This document shows, piece after piece, positions 8,969 to 18,275 of a DNA stretch of 64,000 bases. The DNA is from DASQPR01 sp963797605 (GTDB lineage: Bacteria; Actinomycetota; Actinomycetes; Mycobacteriales; Micromonosporaceae). Where the stretch lies: NCBI GenBank assembly GCA_963797605.1, contig CAWCPX010000005.1, positions 1-64,000 on the forward strand. The letters are read 5' to 3'. The translations under genes were made by a program, and so were the position numbers. The notes under the pieces are model-generated. The model was not told the DNA's origin and did no database searches. It saw only the letters and a program-made list of their open reading frames with translations. Position 1 is the first letter of the stretch; the number at the start of each line of letters is the position of its first letter.

Positions 8969-10510
8969 ATGGTTCGTCCAGGCATCGCCGGCGCGCTCGC
9001 CGCCGCAGCCACTCTCATCGCCGGGGCGGTGGTGCTGACCGTCTCCGGTCCCGCCAGCGCGGCCGGCGGCACACCACTGCCGGCGCACGTCTTCGCGCCG
9101 TACTTCGAGGCCTACAACGGTGACAACGCGGCAACGCTGTCGAGCCAGTCCGGCGCGAAATACCTCACGATGGCGTTCATCCAGACCGCGAGCGCCGGTT
9201 CGTGCACCGTCGACTGGAACGGCGACACGAGCATGCCGATCTCATCGGCTCAGTTCGGCAGCCAGATCAGCACGATCCGGGCGGCCGGCGGCGACGTCGT
9301 CCCGTCGTTCGGTGGCTTCGCCGCCGATGACACCGGCACCGAGATCGCCGACAGCTGCACCAGCGTCGCGTCGATCGCCAGCCAGTACGAGAACGTCATC
9401 ACCACCTACAACGTCACCCGCATCGACCTCGACACCGAGGACAACTCGCTGACGAACACGGCCGGCATCGACCGGCGCAACAAGGCCATCAAGATGACCG
9501 AGGACTGGGCCGCCACCCAGGGCCGCACGATCCAGTTCGTCTACACGCTGCCGACCACGACGAGCGGGCTCGAATCGAGCGGTCTGGCCGTGCTCCAGAA
9601 CGCGGTCAGCAACAACGCCGCGATCTCGATCGTCAACATCATGACGTTCGACTACTACGACAACGCCTCGCACAACATGGCGAACGATACCGAGACCGCC
9701 GCGAACGGCCTGCACAGCCAGTTGCAGACGCTGTACCCGAGCAAGTCGTCGACACAGATCTGGAACATGATCGGCGTCACCGAGATGCCGGGCATCGACG
9801 ACTTCGGCGCGGCCGAGACCTTCACGACCGCGAACGCGCCGACCGTCGAGAGCTGGGCGGTCAGCAAGGGCATCGCGGAGATCTCGTTCTGGGCGTTGCA
9901 ACGGGACAACGGCAACTGCGTGGGCACCGGCGGGCAGGACAACTGCTCCGGTGTTTCCCAGTCGACGTGGCAGTTCAGCCACGTCTTCGAGCCGTTCACC
10001 AGCGGTGGCACCACGACGTCACCATCGCCGTCGACCTCAACGTCGCACAGCGCGTCACCGTCGCCGTCGCCCTCGCAGAGCGCGTCGCCGACACCGAGCA
10101 GCACGCCGACGCCTCCCCCGGGCGGCATCGTCGTGAACGGCGGGTTCGAGACCGGCGCGTTGTCGCCGTGGACCTGCACAGGTGGCCTCGGCAGCGTGGT
10201 CACGACGCCGGTGCACACGGGTACGCACGCGTTGAAGGCGGCCGCGAGCAACTCCGACGACGCACAGTGCACCGAGACGATCACGGTGGTGCCGAACCAC
10301 GCGTACACGCTGTCGGCGTACGTCGACGGGCAGTTCGGGTTCATCGGCACCACGGGCGCGAAGACGGACGTGAGCACGTGGGTGTCCTCCACGAGCTACA
10401 CGAAGGCGTCGGTCGCGTTCACCAGCGGCACGGCCACCACGATGCAGATCTGGGTGCACGGGTGGTACGGCCAGGGCACCGTCTATTTCGACGATGTCAC
10501 GGTGAGCTAG
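8969..10510 (+). CDS. Secreted GH18 chitinase with C-terminal carbohydrate-binding domain
   Basis: 513 residues, ATG 8969 with GGAGG 5-9 nt upstream. A Sec signal peptide covers about residues 1-31 (cleavage after GPASA). The GH18 barrel spans about 35-350, beginning HVFAPYFEAYNG; the catalytic DxDxE motif is RIDLDTEDN with Asp153, Asp155 and Glu157, the last being the predicted acid. A Ser/Pro/Thr linker of about 40 residues leads to a beta-sandwich module starting VVNGGFETGALSPWTC and ending VYFDDVTVS, typical of CBM4/9-like carbohydrate-binding domains. Expected to cleave chitin outside the cell. The first Asp of the full DxxDxDxE motif is replaced by Arg, as in some ChiC/ChiD-like groups. 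Monocistronic: own promoter and terminator. Confidence 0.9.
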   Translation: MVRPGIAGALAAAATLIAGAVVLTVSGPASAAGGTPLPAHVFAPYFEAYNGDNAATLSSQSGAKYLTMAFIQTASAGSCTVDWNGDTSMPISSAQFGSQISTIRAAGGDVVPSFGGFAADDTGTEIADSCTSVASIASQYENVITTYNVTRIDLDTEDNSLTNTAGIDRRNKAIKMTEDWAATQGRTIQFVYTLPTTTSGLESSGLAVLQNAVSNNAAISIVNIMTFDYYDNASHNMANDTETAANGLHSQLQTLYPSKSSTQIWNMIGVTEMPGIDDFGAAETFTTANAPTVESWAVSKGIAEISFWALQRDNGNCVGTGGQDNCSGVSQSTWQFSHVFEPFTSGGTTTSPSPSTSTSHSASPSPSPSQSASPTPSSTPTPPPGGIVVNGGFETGALSPWTCTGGLGSVVTTPVHTGTHALKAAASNSDDAQCTETITVVPNHAYTLSAYVDGQFGFIGTTGAKTDVSTWVSSTSYTKASVAFTSGTATTMQIWVHGWYGQGTVYFDDVTVS

Positions 10511-10527
10511 TCGGCTCCGGTTAGCCG

Positions 10528-10566
10528 AAGGCGCCGCGGTTGCCCGTCTGGGACCGCGGCGCCTTT
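10528..10566 (+). terminator. Rho-independent-type terminator after chitinase
   Basis: A perfect 12-bp inverted repeat, AAGGCGCCGCGG at 10528-10539 and its complement at 10554-10565, encloses a 14-nt loop and ends in TTT. It lies 18 nt after the chitinase stop. Because the stem starts with AA and ends with TT it can also serve the convergent oxidoreductase gene. Confidence 0.8.
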
Positions 10567-10589
10567 GGAGTGACCGTACCCATATGGAA

Positions 10590-13060
10590 TCAGATTTTGA
10601 TCTTTTCGTTCGCGGGGTCGAACAGCGGACGCAGCGAGACCTTCGCGGGGTGGACGCCATCGGCGATCTCGACAGTCCACTCGGCGGCGTCGATCCACGC
10701 CTGCGTCAGCGGCTCGCCGGAGGGCGTCTCGACCATCGCCAGGCCGACCGCACCGCCGAGGGTGTGACCGTAGGACGCGGCGCGGATATAGCCGACCGGC
10801 ACCCCGGCGCGGCGCACCACCTCGGCGTGGAACATCAGCGGTTCCGGGTCGAGCACGAGCACCTGCACCAGGCGCTTGCCGGGGATGCCGAGCGCTTTCT
10901 GAGCCAGGGCCGCCTCACGACCGATGAAACCGCCGGGCTTGTCCCACGCGACGGCGAACCCGAGCCCGGCCTCGATCACGGTGTCGGTGTTGTCGATGTC
11001 GTGGCCGTAGTCGCGGTAGCCCTTCTCCATGCGTAGGCTGCTCAGCGCCTTGAGCCCGGCATGCACGAGGCCGACACGCGCGCCGGCTGCCACCAGCGTG
11101 TCGTAGACGGCGACGGCCTGATCGACCGGAATGTAGAGCTCATAACCGAGTTCACCGAGGTACGTGATCCGGATGCACAGCGCGCGGGCGAACCCGATCG
11201 CGATCTCTTTCGCGTCCCGGAACGCGAACGCTCCGTCGCTCATGTCCTCGTCGGTGACCAGCGACATCAGCTCACGCGACCGCGGGCCCTGGATGTTGAT
11301 CTGGGCGTAGCCGCTGGTCACGTCGGTCGCGAACGCGTGCGCTCCGGTTTCGTCGAAACGCCGCCGCATCCGTGTTTCGACGTGCCGGTGCGCCGTGTCG
11401 CTCGCGACCACCCAGAAGCGGTCGTCGTCGAGCTTCGTGACCGTGAGGTCGGCTTCGAGCTTGCCGTCGTCGTTGAGCCATTGCGTATAGGTGATGCGGC
11501 CGCTGTCGCCGTCGACGTCGTTCGCGGACAGTTGATTCAACTCCCGGCCGGCGTCACGGCCCTGCACCAGGAACTTCGACATGAACGACATGTCCATCAG
11601 GATCACGCCCTCGCGAGCGGCTTCGTGCTCCGCCGCCCACTGCCCGAACCAGTTCTGCCGCTGCCAGCTCAACTTCTCGACGACGGGCTGCTCGCCGGGC
11701 GGCGCGTACCAGTCGGGGCTCTCCCAGCCGGAGACGTCTTTGAAATAGGCACGCTGCTCGGCGAGTCTCGCGTGCAGCGGCGACACCTTGGCTCCTCGGG
11801 CCGTCTGCATGGATTTGCCGGGGTAGTGGCAGGCGTAGACCATGCCCAGGCTCTCCACCGTGCGGGCCGCACGGTAGTCGGGATTGCTCTGGTAGCGGTG
11901 CAGCCGGTCGATGTTGATGCCGGTCACGTCGATGTCGGGGCGGCCGTCGACGATCCACTGCGCCATCGCGCGCCCGATGCCGCCGCCGGTCAGGATGCCG
12001 ATCGAGTTCAGCCCGGCCGCGACGAAGTAATTCTTCAATTCCGGCGCCTCGCCGACGATCGGCAGCAGGTCGGGCGTGAAACTCTCCGGTCCGCAGAAGA
12101 ACTTCTTCACACCCGTGTTCACGGATACGGGCACCCGGGCCATCGCCTTTTCGAGGTAGGGAGCCATGCGGTCCCAGTCAGGCGGGATCTCGCCGAAGCT
12201 GAAGCTCTGCGGGATCCCGGTCGACGTGCCACGGTGCGCAGACGGCCTCGAAGAGCCCGATCATGAGACCGGAACCCTCTTCGCGGAAGTATCCGTAGCT
12301 CGATGGATCTTCGAGCACCGGCAGGTCGGCGTGCATGCCGTCGATCGGTTCGGTGATCAGGTAGTAGTGCTCGGCGGCCTGCAACGGGATGCTCACGCCG
12401 GCCTGCTCGCCGATCTGCCGAGCCCACATGCCCGCGCAGTTCACCACGATCTCCGCCTCGATCGCCCCGACGCTCGTGGTCACGCCGGTGACGGTGTGAC
12501 CGTTTTTCGTGATGCCGGTGACCGGCGTGTTCTCGAAGATCTGGACGCCCTGCTGCTTCGCGCCCTTCGCCGAGCGCCATGGTGACGTCGACCGGGTTCG
12601 CGCGCCCGTCTTCGGCCACGTAGAAGCCGCCGAGCACGTCGTCGACGTTCGCGAGCGGCCACATCTCCTTGATCTCGCCGGTCGACAGTTCGTGCACGTC
12701 GACACCGCAGAACCGGTTGAAGGCGCTGACCCGCCGGTACTCCTCCAACCTGTCGGGGTCGGTGGTCACCTGGATGAACCCGCACTGCTTCAACCCGGTG
12801 GCCTGGCCGGTTTCCGCTTCCAGACGGCTGTAGAGATCTCGGGTGTATTTGCGCATCTCGGTCGAGGTTTCCGAGGTGGAGCCGAAGGTGACCATGAGAC
12901 CGGCGGCGTGCCACGTGGTGCCGGAGGTCAACTGGTCGCGTTCGAGAAGGACAACGTCTTTAACCCCCAAATGCCCCAGATGGTACGCGACCGACGTACC
13001 GATGACGCCGCCTCCGATAATCACGACACGCGCGCGGGTGGGCAGGTCGGGTGCGGTCAC
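10590..13060 (-). CDS. FAD-dependent dimethylglycine/sarcosine oxidoreductase with GcvT domain (two frameshifts)
   Basis: About 820 residues once restored. The start is GTG at 13060 with GGAG 9-12 nt upstream. The N-terminal DAO domain has the dinucleotide motif VVIIGGGVIGTSVAYHLG and SGTTWHAAGL, whose His is the usual covalent FAD site of dimethylglycine oxidases. The C-terminal half (from about residue 430) is a GcvT/aminomethyltransferase domain, with ARITYLGELGYELY-like sequence, that would pass the one-carbon unit to tetrahydrofolate. Frame changes are needed near 12572 (MALG to AKGAKQQGVQIFE) and 12220 (HVDG to IPQSFSFGEIPPDW). It would demethylate dimethylglycine or sarcosine from betaine breakdown. 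Substrate not decidable between the two. Confidence 0.8.
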
Positions 13061-13449
13061 GTCGTGGCTCCGTATCTGTTCGTGGCGCCGTGGTTTATCC
13101 GGCGGCCCGGGGTTTGCGCTGGTGGGCGGCTCGTCGATTATGCCGCTCCGGGTTCCTCGGGCGCGAGTCGCGCATGATCGGGCCAACGGATAGATCAACG
13201 CCGTGAAGAACGGTGGACTGCTCGAAGTCCCGACTCGCGTGGCATCTGCGGACGCCGGGGGCGTCGGTCCATACTGGACCCCGCGCGTTCCGCACGGCTC
13301 ACCCGGACTCGTATGCACGGGCACCGTCAGTGCGGACGTTTGGCGGCGTATTCACCGATTGGGCGACTGTTGTGATCGGCGAGGTTGTGCGACGCTGCGC
13401 AAGGTTTTTCTCAGCGCGTTCTGCGCAAAGCTCATCCGGAGGTCTTTCC
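13061..13449. other. Divergent intergenic region
   Basis: 389 bases between two divergently read genes. It must hold promoters for both. The open frame that covers it on the plus strand has no ribosome-binding site and reads as low-complexity residues, so it is treated as non-coding. CGGAGG at 13437-13442 is the binding site for GTG 13450. No clear operator palindrome was found. Confidence 0.5.
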
Positions 13450-15144
13450 GTGGCGTGGTTCATCGGCCAGTCGGCCGTGATGATTGTGCTCGCCTTCTTA
13501 CTCGGCCTGTTGGTCGGTTGGATTATTTGGGGGCGGCGTGTGCACGCCCTCATCGTTGAAGTGCGCGAGCTCCGTGAGGCCGCCGCCGTGTGCGAGGCCG
13601 ATCACGGCGGCGCGAAGCCCGCGACCGGCGATGCTAGAGCGGCGAAGGCAGCGGCACCGGCCGAGCTCGTCGCGGGCAGCACGGGTGTCGACACCGCCGT
13701 GCCGGTCACCGCCAACGGCGGCAAGGCCAGCAACGGCAGCGCCCCGACCGGCAAGGCACCGAAGTCCGGGGCCGGTAAGGGCGCGGCGGACAAGGCGGCC
13801 ACGACCGCCGCGGCAGCGGAGTTGGCCGCCGCCGGCAAGACCGCCAACGGCAAGGTCCCGGGCGGCAAAGCGACCGACGGGAAAGCGACCAACGGTAAGG
13901 CGGCGAACGGTAAGGCGTCCGGCGGAAAGGCCGCTGGGAAGCGGGAGATCGACACGAGCGACAGCACGATGGCGGCCGCGAGTAACGGCGTAGCCGCGGA
14001 CACGGCCGACCTGACGGCGCCGATCGTCGAGCGCGACACCATCGACAACTCCGCCGCCACGATTCCGGTTCACATTCCGGCGCCACGTTCGGAGATGACC
14101 GAGCCGCCGGCCGTCGACACCGCTCTGGGCGCGGCTGCCGAGCCGGTCTCGGATCCGGTCGACGAAGCCGAGGCCGATGACGCGAGCAAGTCAGCAGAGG
14201 CGGTCGCGCTGACCGCGGCTGCCGAGCCCGTCGTCGCAACCGACGAGCCCGTCACGGCAACGGACGACGTGGCAGCGGACGCCGCGGCCGGGAACGGCGC
14301 GGCGCAAGGCGCCGCGGCCGTGACGGGCGACGAAGGGCCTGTCGACGATCTCGTGCGCATCGAGGGCATCGGCCCGAAGATCGCCGCCGCTCTCGTCGCG
14401 GCCGGCATCCGTACCTTCCGGCAACTGGCCGACGTCAGGGAGCCGGCGCTGACCGGCGCCATCAACGCGGCCGGCATCACCTTCGCGCCCAGCCTCCTGA
14501 CCTGGTCACAGCAGGCGCAACTGCTTGCCGACGACGACGAGGAGGGCTTCCTCGAACTCACCGAGCGCCTCATCGCCGGTCGCGTCGTCACCGCGAAAAC
14601 GGCTGCCACGGCCGCCGCCGACCCGGAGACGCCGCCCGACGATCTCGCGCGCATCGAGGGCATCGGTCCGAAGATCGCCGCCGCTCTCGTCGCGGCCGGC
14701 ATCCGTACCTTCCGCCAGATGGCCCGGGCCGACGACGACACGTTGACCAAGGCCATCAACAACGTCGGCATCAAGTTCGCGCCGAGTCTCTACACGTGGG
14801 CCGAACAGGCACAACTGCTCGCCGACGGCGACGAGGAGGGCTTCGCAGTGCTGACGGCGCGGCTGATCGCCGGCCGGCGCCCCGATGATGACCTGGAACG
14901 CATCGAAGGTGTGGACCCGAAGATGTCCGCCGCTCTGCACGCCGCCGGCATCCGGACCTACCGGGCGCTCGCCGACAGCTCGGATGTGCGGCTGCGCAAC
15001 GCGGTGACGAGTTCGGGCCAGGCGTTCACCCCGAGCGTCGTCACGTGGTCCCGGCAGGCGCGCCTGCTCGCCGACGGCGACGAAGAGGGTTTCGCCGACC
15101 TGACCCGTCGTCTGGCCGCCGATCGTGATGGAGAGCGCGCCTGA
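13450..15144 (+). CDS. Membrane-anchored protein with three helix-hairpin-helix-like repeats
   Basis: Starts at GTG 13450, 7 nt after CGGAGG; the longer open frame lacks such a site. One N-terminal helix (SAVMIVLAFLLGLLVGWIIW) is followed by RRVHALIVEVRELREAAAV, probably a short coiled coil, then about 200 low-complexity residues with Gly-Lys-Ala repeats (GKATNGKAANGKASGGK) and an acidic Ala/Val stretch. The C-terminal third has three tandem ~85-residue units, each starting DDLxRIEGIGPKIAAALVAAG and containing FAPSLxTWxxQAQLLADxDEEGF. IEGIGPKI is a helix-hairpin-helix core; the third unit is degenerate (IEGVDPKMSAAL). Stop overlaps the next ATG. Function unknown; the basic linker and HhH units suggest DNA or protein binding at the membrane. 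Confidence 0.75.
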   Translation: MAWFIGQSAVMIVLAFLLGLLVGWIIWGRRVHALIVEVRELREAAAVCEADHGGAKPATGDARAAKAAAPAELVAGSTGVDTAVPVTANGGKASNGSAPTGKAPKSGAGKGAADKAATTAAAAELAAAGKTANGKVPGGKATDGKATNGKAANGKASGGKAAGKREIDTSDSTMAAASNGVAADTADLTAPIVERDTIDNSAATIPVHIPAPRSEMTEPPAVDTALGAAAEPVSDPVDEAEADDASKSAEAVALTAAAEPVVATDEPVTATDDVAADAAAGNGAAQGAAAVTGDEGPVDDLVRIEGIGPKIAAALVAAGIRTFRQLADVREPALTGAINAAGITFAPSLLTWSQQAQLLADDDEEGFLELTERLIAGRVVTAKTAATAAADPETPPDDLARIEGIGPKIAAALVAAGIRTFRQMARADDDTLTKAINNVGIKFAPSLYTWAEQAQLLADGDEEGFAVLTARLIAGRRPDDDLERIEGVDPKMSAALHAAGIRTYRALADSSDVRLRNAVTSSGQAFTPSVVTWSRQARLLADGDEEGFADLTRRLAADRDGERA

Positions 15145-16010
15145 TGCCCGCTGACGACGGCAAGCGTGGCCTCGCGCTGCCCATCGCGGTCTCGGTCCTC
15201 GGTCTCGCCGCGATCGGTGTCCTACACGACCTGCCGATTCGCCACTCGATCGAAGACAATCTCACGGATCGTTCCACGGCGGCGCTGCGGAAGGCCGGCG
15301 TCACCGATGCCACGGTCAGCTTCACGGGCCGCGACGGCACGGTCCGGGTGCCGTCACCCGGCGATGCCGACCATGCGCTGGCGATCGTCCGGGACGTCAA
15401 CGGCGTACGCGTCGCGAAAGTGATCGTGACTCTCGGCAGCGGCTCGACCTCGCCCGTGGTGACGCCATCCGCGACGCCCAGCGTGGCCGTGACGGTGACA
15501 CCGTCGTCACCGCCGTCTGCCCCTGCCTCGGCTCCCGCGTCGGCCGGCCCGGCATCGCCGAGCGCGGCGCCGAGCAGCCCGACACCGTCGAGCCCGGCAT
15601 CGCCGAGCCCGGCACCGTCGACCTCGGCATCGCCGCCGCCCAGCACGGCCACGCTCGCGCAGGTACAGGCGCAGCTGACGTCGTTGCGGAAGATCACGTT
15701 CGCGTCCGGCAGCGCTCGGATGACGGCCGTGGACAACGCGATCGCCAAGCAGATCGCGGCGATCATGCGGGCGCACCCCGAGATCCGCATCCAGATCCAG
15801 GGCGACACGGACTCGGTCGGGCCGGCCGCGTTCAACCTGACGATGAGCCGCATGCGCGCTCGTGCCGTCTACAACGCGCTGATCGCGAACGGGATCGCCG
15901 CCAACCGCATGTCGGTCATCGGCTACGGCGAGAGCCGCCCACGGGTGCCGAACAACTCGCCCGCGAACCGTGCGATCAACCGACGTGTCGACATCGTGGC
16001 CGCCGACTGA
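15144..16010 (+). CDS. BON-OmpA membrane protein (ArfA/OmpATb-like)
   Basis: 288 residues from ATG 15144, overlapping the previous TGA. An N-terminal helix (LALPIAVSVLGLAAIGVL) leads into a BON-like domain (SIEDNLTDRSTAALRKAG ... VNGVRVAKVIV), a Pro/Ser/Ala linker of about 65 residues, and a C-terminal OmpA-like peptidoglycan-binding domain (ITFASGSARMTAVDNAIAK, GDTDSVGPAAFNLTMSRMRA, GYGESRPRVPNNS, NRRVDIV). This is the domain order of mycobacterial OmpATb/ArfA. It should tether the membrane to peptidoglycan. Co-translation with the HhH-repeat protein suggests a joint envelope function. Confidence 0.85.
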   Translation: MPADDGKRGLALPIAVSVLGLAAIGVLHDLPIRHSIEDNLTDRSTAALRKAGVTDATVSFTGRDGTVRVPSPGDADHALAIVRDVNGVRVAKVIVTLGSGSTSPVVTPSATPSVAVTVTPSSPPSAPASAPASAGPASPSAAPSSPTPSSPASPSPAPSTSASPPPSTATLAQVQAQLTSLRKITFASGSARMTAVDNAIAKQIAAIMRAHPEIRIQIQGDTDSVGPAAFNLTMSRMRARAVYNALIANGIAANRMSVIGYGESRPRVPNNSPANRAINRRVDIVAAD

Positions 16011-16039
16011 CCCGACCGCATCCGGCCCGACCGCACCCC

Positions 16040-16101
16040 GGCCCAGCACCCGGCCGGCCCAGCACGACGGAGCCGGCCCAGCACGACGGCCGGCCCAGCA
16101 C
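16040..16101. repeat. Four short direct repeats GGCCCAGCAC
   Basis: The 10-mer GGCCCAGCAC occurs at 16040, 16056, 16075 and 16092, with 16-19 bp periodicity. It lies in the 3' region of the ompA-like gene, before a strong hairpin. Possibly replication slippage; no function assigned. Confidence 0.7.
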
Positions 16102-16110
16102 TATCGACAA

Positions 16111-16142
16111 CGGAGCGTGACGATGCCGATCGTCACGCTCCG
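16111..16142 (+). terminator. Strong hairpin downstream of the BON-OmpA gene
   Basis: A perfect 14-bp stem (CGGAGCGTGACGAT and its complement) with the 4-nt loop GCCG, about 100 nt after the stop. There is no U-tract, common for actinobacterial terminators. It shares the GTGACGAT core with the hairpin at 43699-43746. Confidence 0.65.
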
Positions 16143-16175
16143 TTCGCGTCTTCGCCCGGGTGACCGACTTGCTCC

Positions 16176-16310
16176 GGGGAGCTTTGCTCTGCTCACTTCC
16201 CGGCATCACCAGCGTGAGCAGCGAAAACCGTGATGGGCGGAACATTCGGTGATCGCGATGAGGTCACCCACCGTAAGTGATGCCGTGGGGTGAGCAGAGC
16301 AAAGCTCCCC
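16176..16310. repeat. Dispersed inverted-repeat element, copy 1
   Basis: 135 bp bounded by perfect 21-bp inverted arms (16176-16196 and 16290-16310), each containing TTTGCTCTGCTCAC or its complement. The same 15-bp arm pair bounds a related 123-bp element at 42105-42227, and the interiors align weakly (ATTCGGTGATCGCGA here, GTTCCGTGACCGCGA there). It contains no ORF. It may be a small non-autonomous repeat or a structured terminator between convergent genes. Confidence 0.7.
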
Positions 16311-16373
16311 GCACCCCCTCTATTCAATGACGGGACGAGTAACCGAGAGTAAGCGCCGGCGATCGAGAGCGGA

Positions 16374-18116
16374 CTACGACGGCGGACGGGGCGCCGGCAC
16401 GAGATCCGCAGCCAGCCGCGCCTCGAGGTGCTCCGCCCGCATCGGGGCCGCGAACGCGTCGCCCTGCGCGTACGCGCATCCGGCCGCTTCCAGGGTGGCC
16501 TGCTGCGCCACGTCGGCCACGCCCGCGACGATCACGTCGAGATCCAGGCGGCGGCCGAGGCGTACGACGACGTCGGCCAAGCCCGCCGCCTCGACCACGG
16601 CGACGTCGACCTTGAGCACGTCGGCGGGGACGAGATGCATCTGCCCGAGCCGGGAGTAACCGGCACCGAAATCGTCGAGCGCCACCCGCACCCCGGCTGC
16701 CTGGAGCGCCGCCATAGACGTCATCAGGTCGTCGATCTCGACGGCGGCGGCGTGCTCGGCGACCTCGAGCAGGAGTCGGTCGGCGGCGAGCCGGTGCGAG
16801 CCGAGCACGGCGGTGACTTGCGCTACGAAGTCGGAGCGGTGCAATTCGTGCACGGAGACGTCGACCGACAACCAGAGGTCCCACCCGTCGTGAACCCAGA
16901 TCGCGAGCTGGCGGCAGGCCTCCCCGAGCGTCCACCGGCCGATCTCCTCGATCAGGTGGCACTCCTCCGCGATCGGCACGAATTCGGACGGCAGCACGGC
17001 GCCCAGGGCCGGATGATGCCACCGCAGCAACGCTTCGACGCCCACGATCGCGCCCGAGCCCAGGGCCACGACCGGCTGGTAGAGCAGCGAGAACTCGCCC
17101 CGCCCGATGGCACCTCGCAACTCGGTCTCCACGGTGATGCGGCGCCGCAGCCACTGCGTGTACGCCTCCGCGTACCCTTCGACGCGATTCTTGCCCCTGA
17201 GCTTCGCGAAGCGGAGAGCCAGGTCGGCGTTGCGCATCAGGTCGGCCACGTCGATCGCGCCGTCACCGGGCGCCATGCCGATGCTCGCGGAGAGGAAGAG
17301 CGCGCAACCGGCGACATCGTAGGGCGCCGCGAGCACCGAGCACAGCCGGCTCGCGGCCGCGGCCGCCTCGGCGGGCGGCGACCAGAGCACGACCGCGAAC
17401 TCGTCACCACCGAGCCGGGCCGCGAAGTCGTCGGGCCGGAGATTGGCCCGCAGCCGCCCGGCCACCTCGACGAGCACCGAGTCGCCGACATCGTGCCCGC
17501 GCAGGTCGTTGATGTTCTTGAAGCCGTCGAGGTCGATGGAGAGCACGACACTGGGTGTGCCGCCGACGACCCGCTGCTCCAGACTCTGTGCGAACGCGCG
17601 CCGATTGCCGAGGTTCGTGAGCGGGTCGGTGAGGGCGAGTTGCTTGAAACTGGCCTCACGTATGGCCATCTCGCCCGCGTAGGTCCGGATATCGCGCATC
17701 GCGAACGCCTGCCGGACACCCAGGGTCGCACCGATGACGCCGGCAATGACGATGCTCGCGTTGTCGGCGCGATGGTAGATCGCCAGGTGGATCATGCCGG
17801 CGACGATCGCGAAGGAGACCGGCACCCATGCGAGCAGCGTCCCGCCGGATTCGATCGGGCCGAGGTCCGTGGTCCGAACGCGACGGCGTCGGCGGTCGGT
17901 GACCACGGTCGAGACGACTCCACATGCGACCGCGGTCGCGGCGACGATCAGCGCATCCGCGTAACCGGAGACGAGCCGCGGGCCGATCACGAGTGTCCAC
18001 AGCGTATAGGCCGCGCACGAGGCGATCAGCAGCCCGTCGAACACGCGCCGCATCGCCGCACCGGACGATGAACCGACCGTATTGGTCACGTCACTAAGTG
18101 TGCGCGCTCGCGCCAA
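16374..18116 (-). CDS. Membrane GGDEF-EAL protein with degenerate EAL domain
   Basis: 580 residues from TTG 18116; GTG 18089 and ATG 18053 are alternative starts and none has a convincing ribosome-binding site. Four or five membrane helices span about residues 25-135. The GGDEF domain has RLGGDEFAVV (236-240) and an inhibitory RxxD site, RPDD, just before it, so diguanylate cyclase activity is plausible. The EAL domain keeps GVEALLRWHHP and LDDFGAGYSRL, but the family Asn/Gln-rich NVS..QL is VDVSVHEL, ELTES reads LEVAEHA, LKIDR reads LKVDV and the EGVET glutamates are lost (VAGVADVAQ). It probably binds rather than hydrolyses c-di-GMP. Divergent from the conservon operon. Confidence 0.85.
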   Translation of the reverse strand: MARARTLSDVTNTVGSSSGAAMRRVFDGLLIASCAAYTLWTLVIGPRLVSGYADALIVAATAVACGVVSTVVTDRRRRRVRTTDLGPIESGGTLLAWVPVSFAIVAGMIHLAIYHRADNASIVIAGVIGATLGVRQAFAMRDIRTYAGEMAIREASFKQLALTDPLTNLGNRRAFAQSLEQRVVGGTPSVVLSIDLDGFKNINDLRGHDVGDSVLVEVAGRLRANLRPDDFAARLGGDEFAVVLWSPPAEAAAAASRLCSVLAAPYDVAGCALFLSASIGMAPGDGAIDVADLMRNADLALRFAKLRGKNRVEGYAEAYTQWLRRRITVETELRGAIGRGEFSLLYQPVVALGSGAIVGVEALLRWHHPALGAVLPSEFVPIAEECHLIEEIGRWTLGEACRQLAIWVHDGWDLWLSVDVSVHELHRSDFVAQVTAVLGSHRLAADRLLLEVAEHAAAVEIDDLMTSMAALQAAGVRVALDDFGAGYSRLGQMHLVPADVLKVDVAVVEAAGLADVVVRLGRRLDLDVIVAGVADVAQQATLEAAGCAYAQGDAFAAPMRAEHLEARLAADLVPAPRPPS

Positions 18117-18204
18117 TCAGCACGGGACACGGCGTCCGTCGGGTTTCGGACTGGCACAATTGGGCACTGACCAGCCTCCTGACGTACCTCATTGACCGAA
18201 GCGG

Positions 18205-18216
18205 CGTATGCATACG
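18205..18216. promoter_or_regulatory. 12-bp palindrome in divergent promoter region
   Basis: CGTATGCATACG is a perfect palindrome, 11 nt downstream of a TTGACC hexamer (18192-18197), between the GGDEF-EAL gene and the conservon operon. It could be an operator for either direction. No regulator is identified. Confidence 0.35.
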
Positions 18217-18275
18217 ACATCGACAGCCAGTAGCATCCCCGTGGCAATCTTGTCCCGAGGTACGGGTGGAATCGA

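Noticed and set aside
11061..12266. 401-codon plus-strand frame
   Set aside because: Antisense to the oxidoreductase, whose opposite-strand sequence carries FAD and GcvT motifs. No start site and no recognisable domain.
16040..16101. CRISPR-like repeats
   Set aside because: Repeats are only 10 bp with 6-9 bp spacers and no cas genes; not a CRISPR array.
16428..18071. 547-codon plus-strand frame
   Set aside because: Mirror frame of the GGDEF-EAL gene; no motif, no ribosome-binding site.
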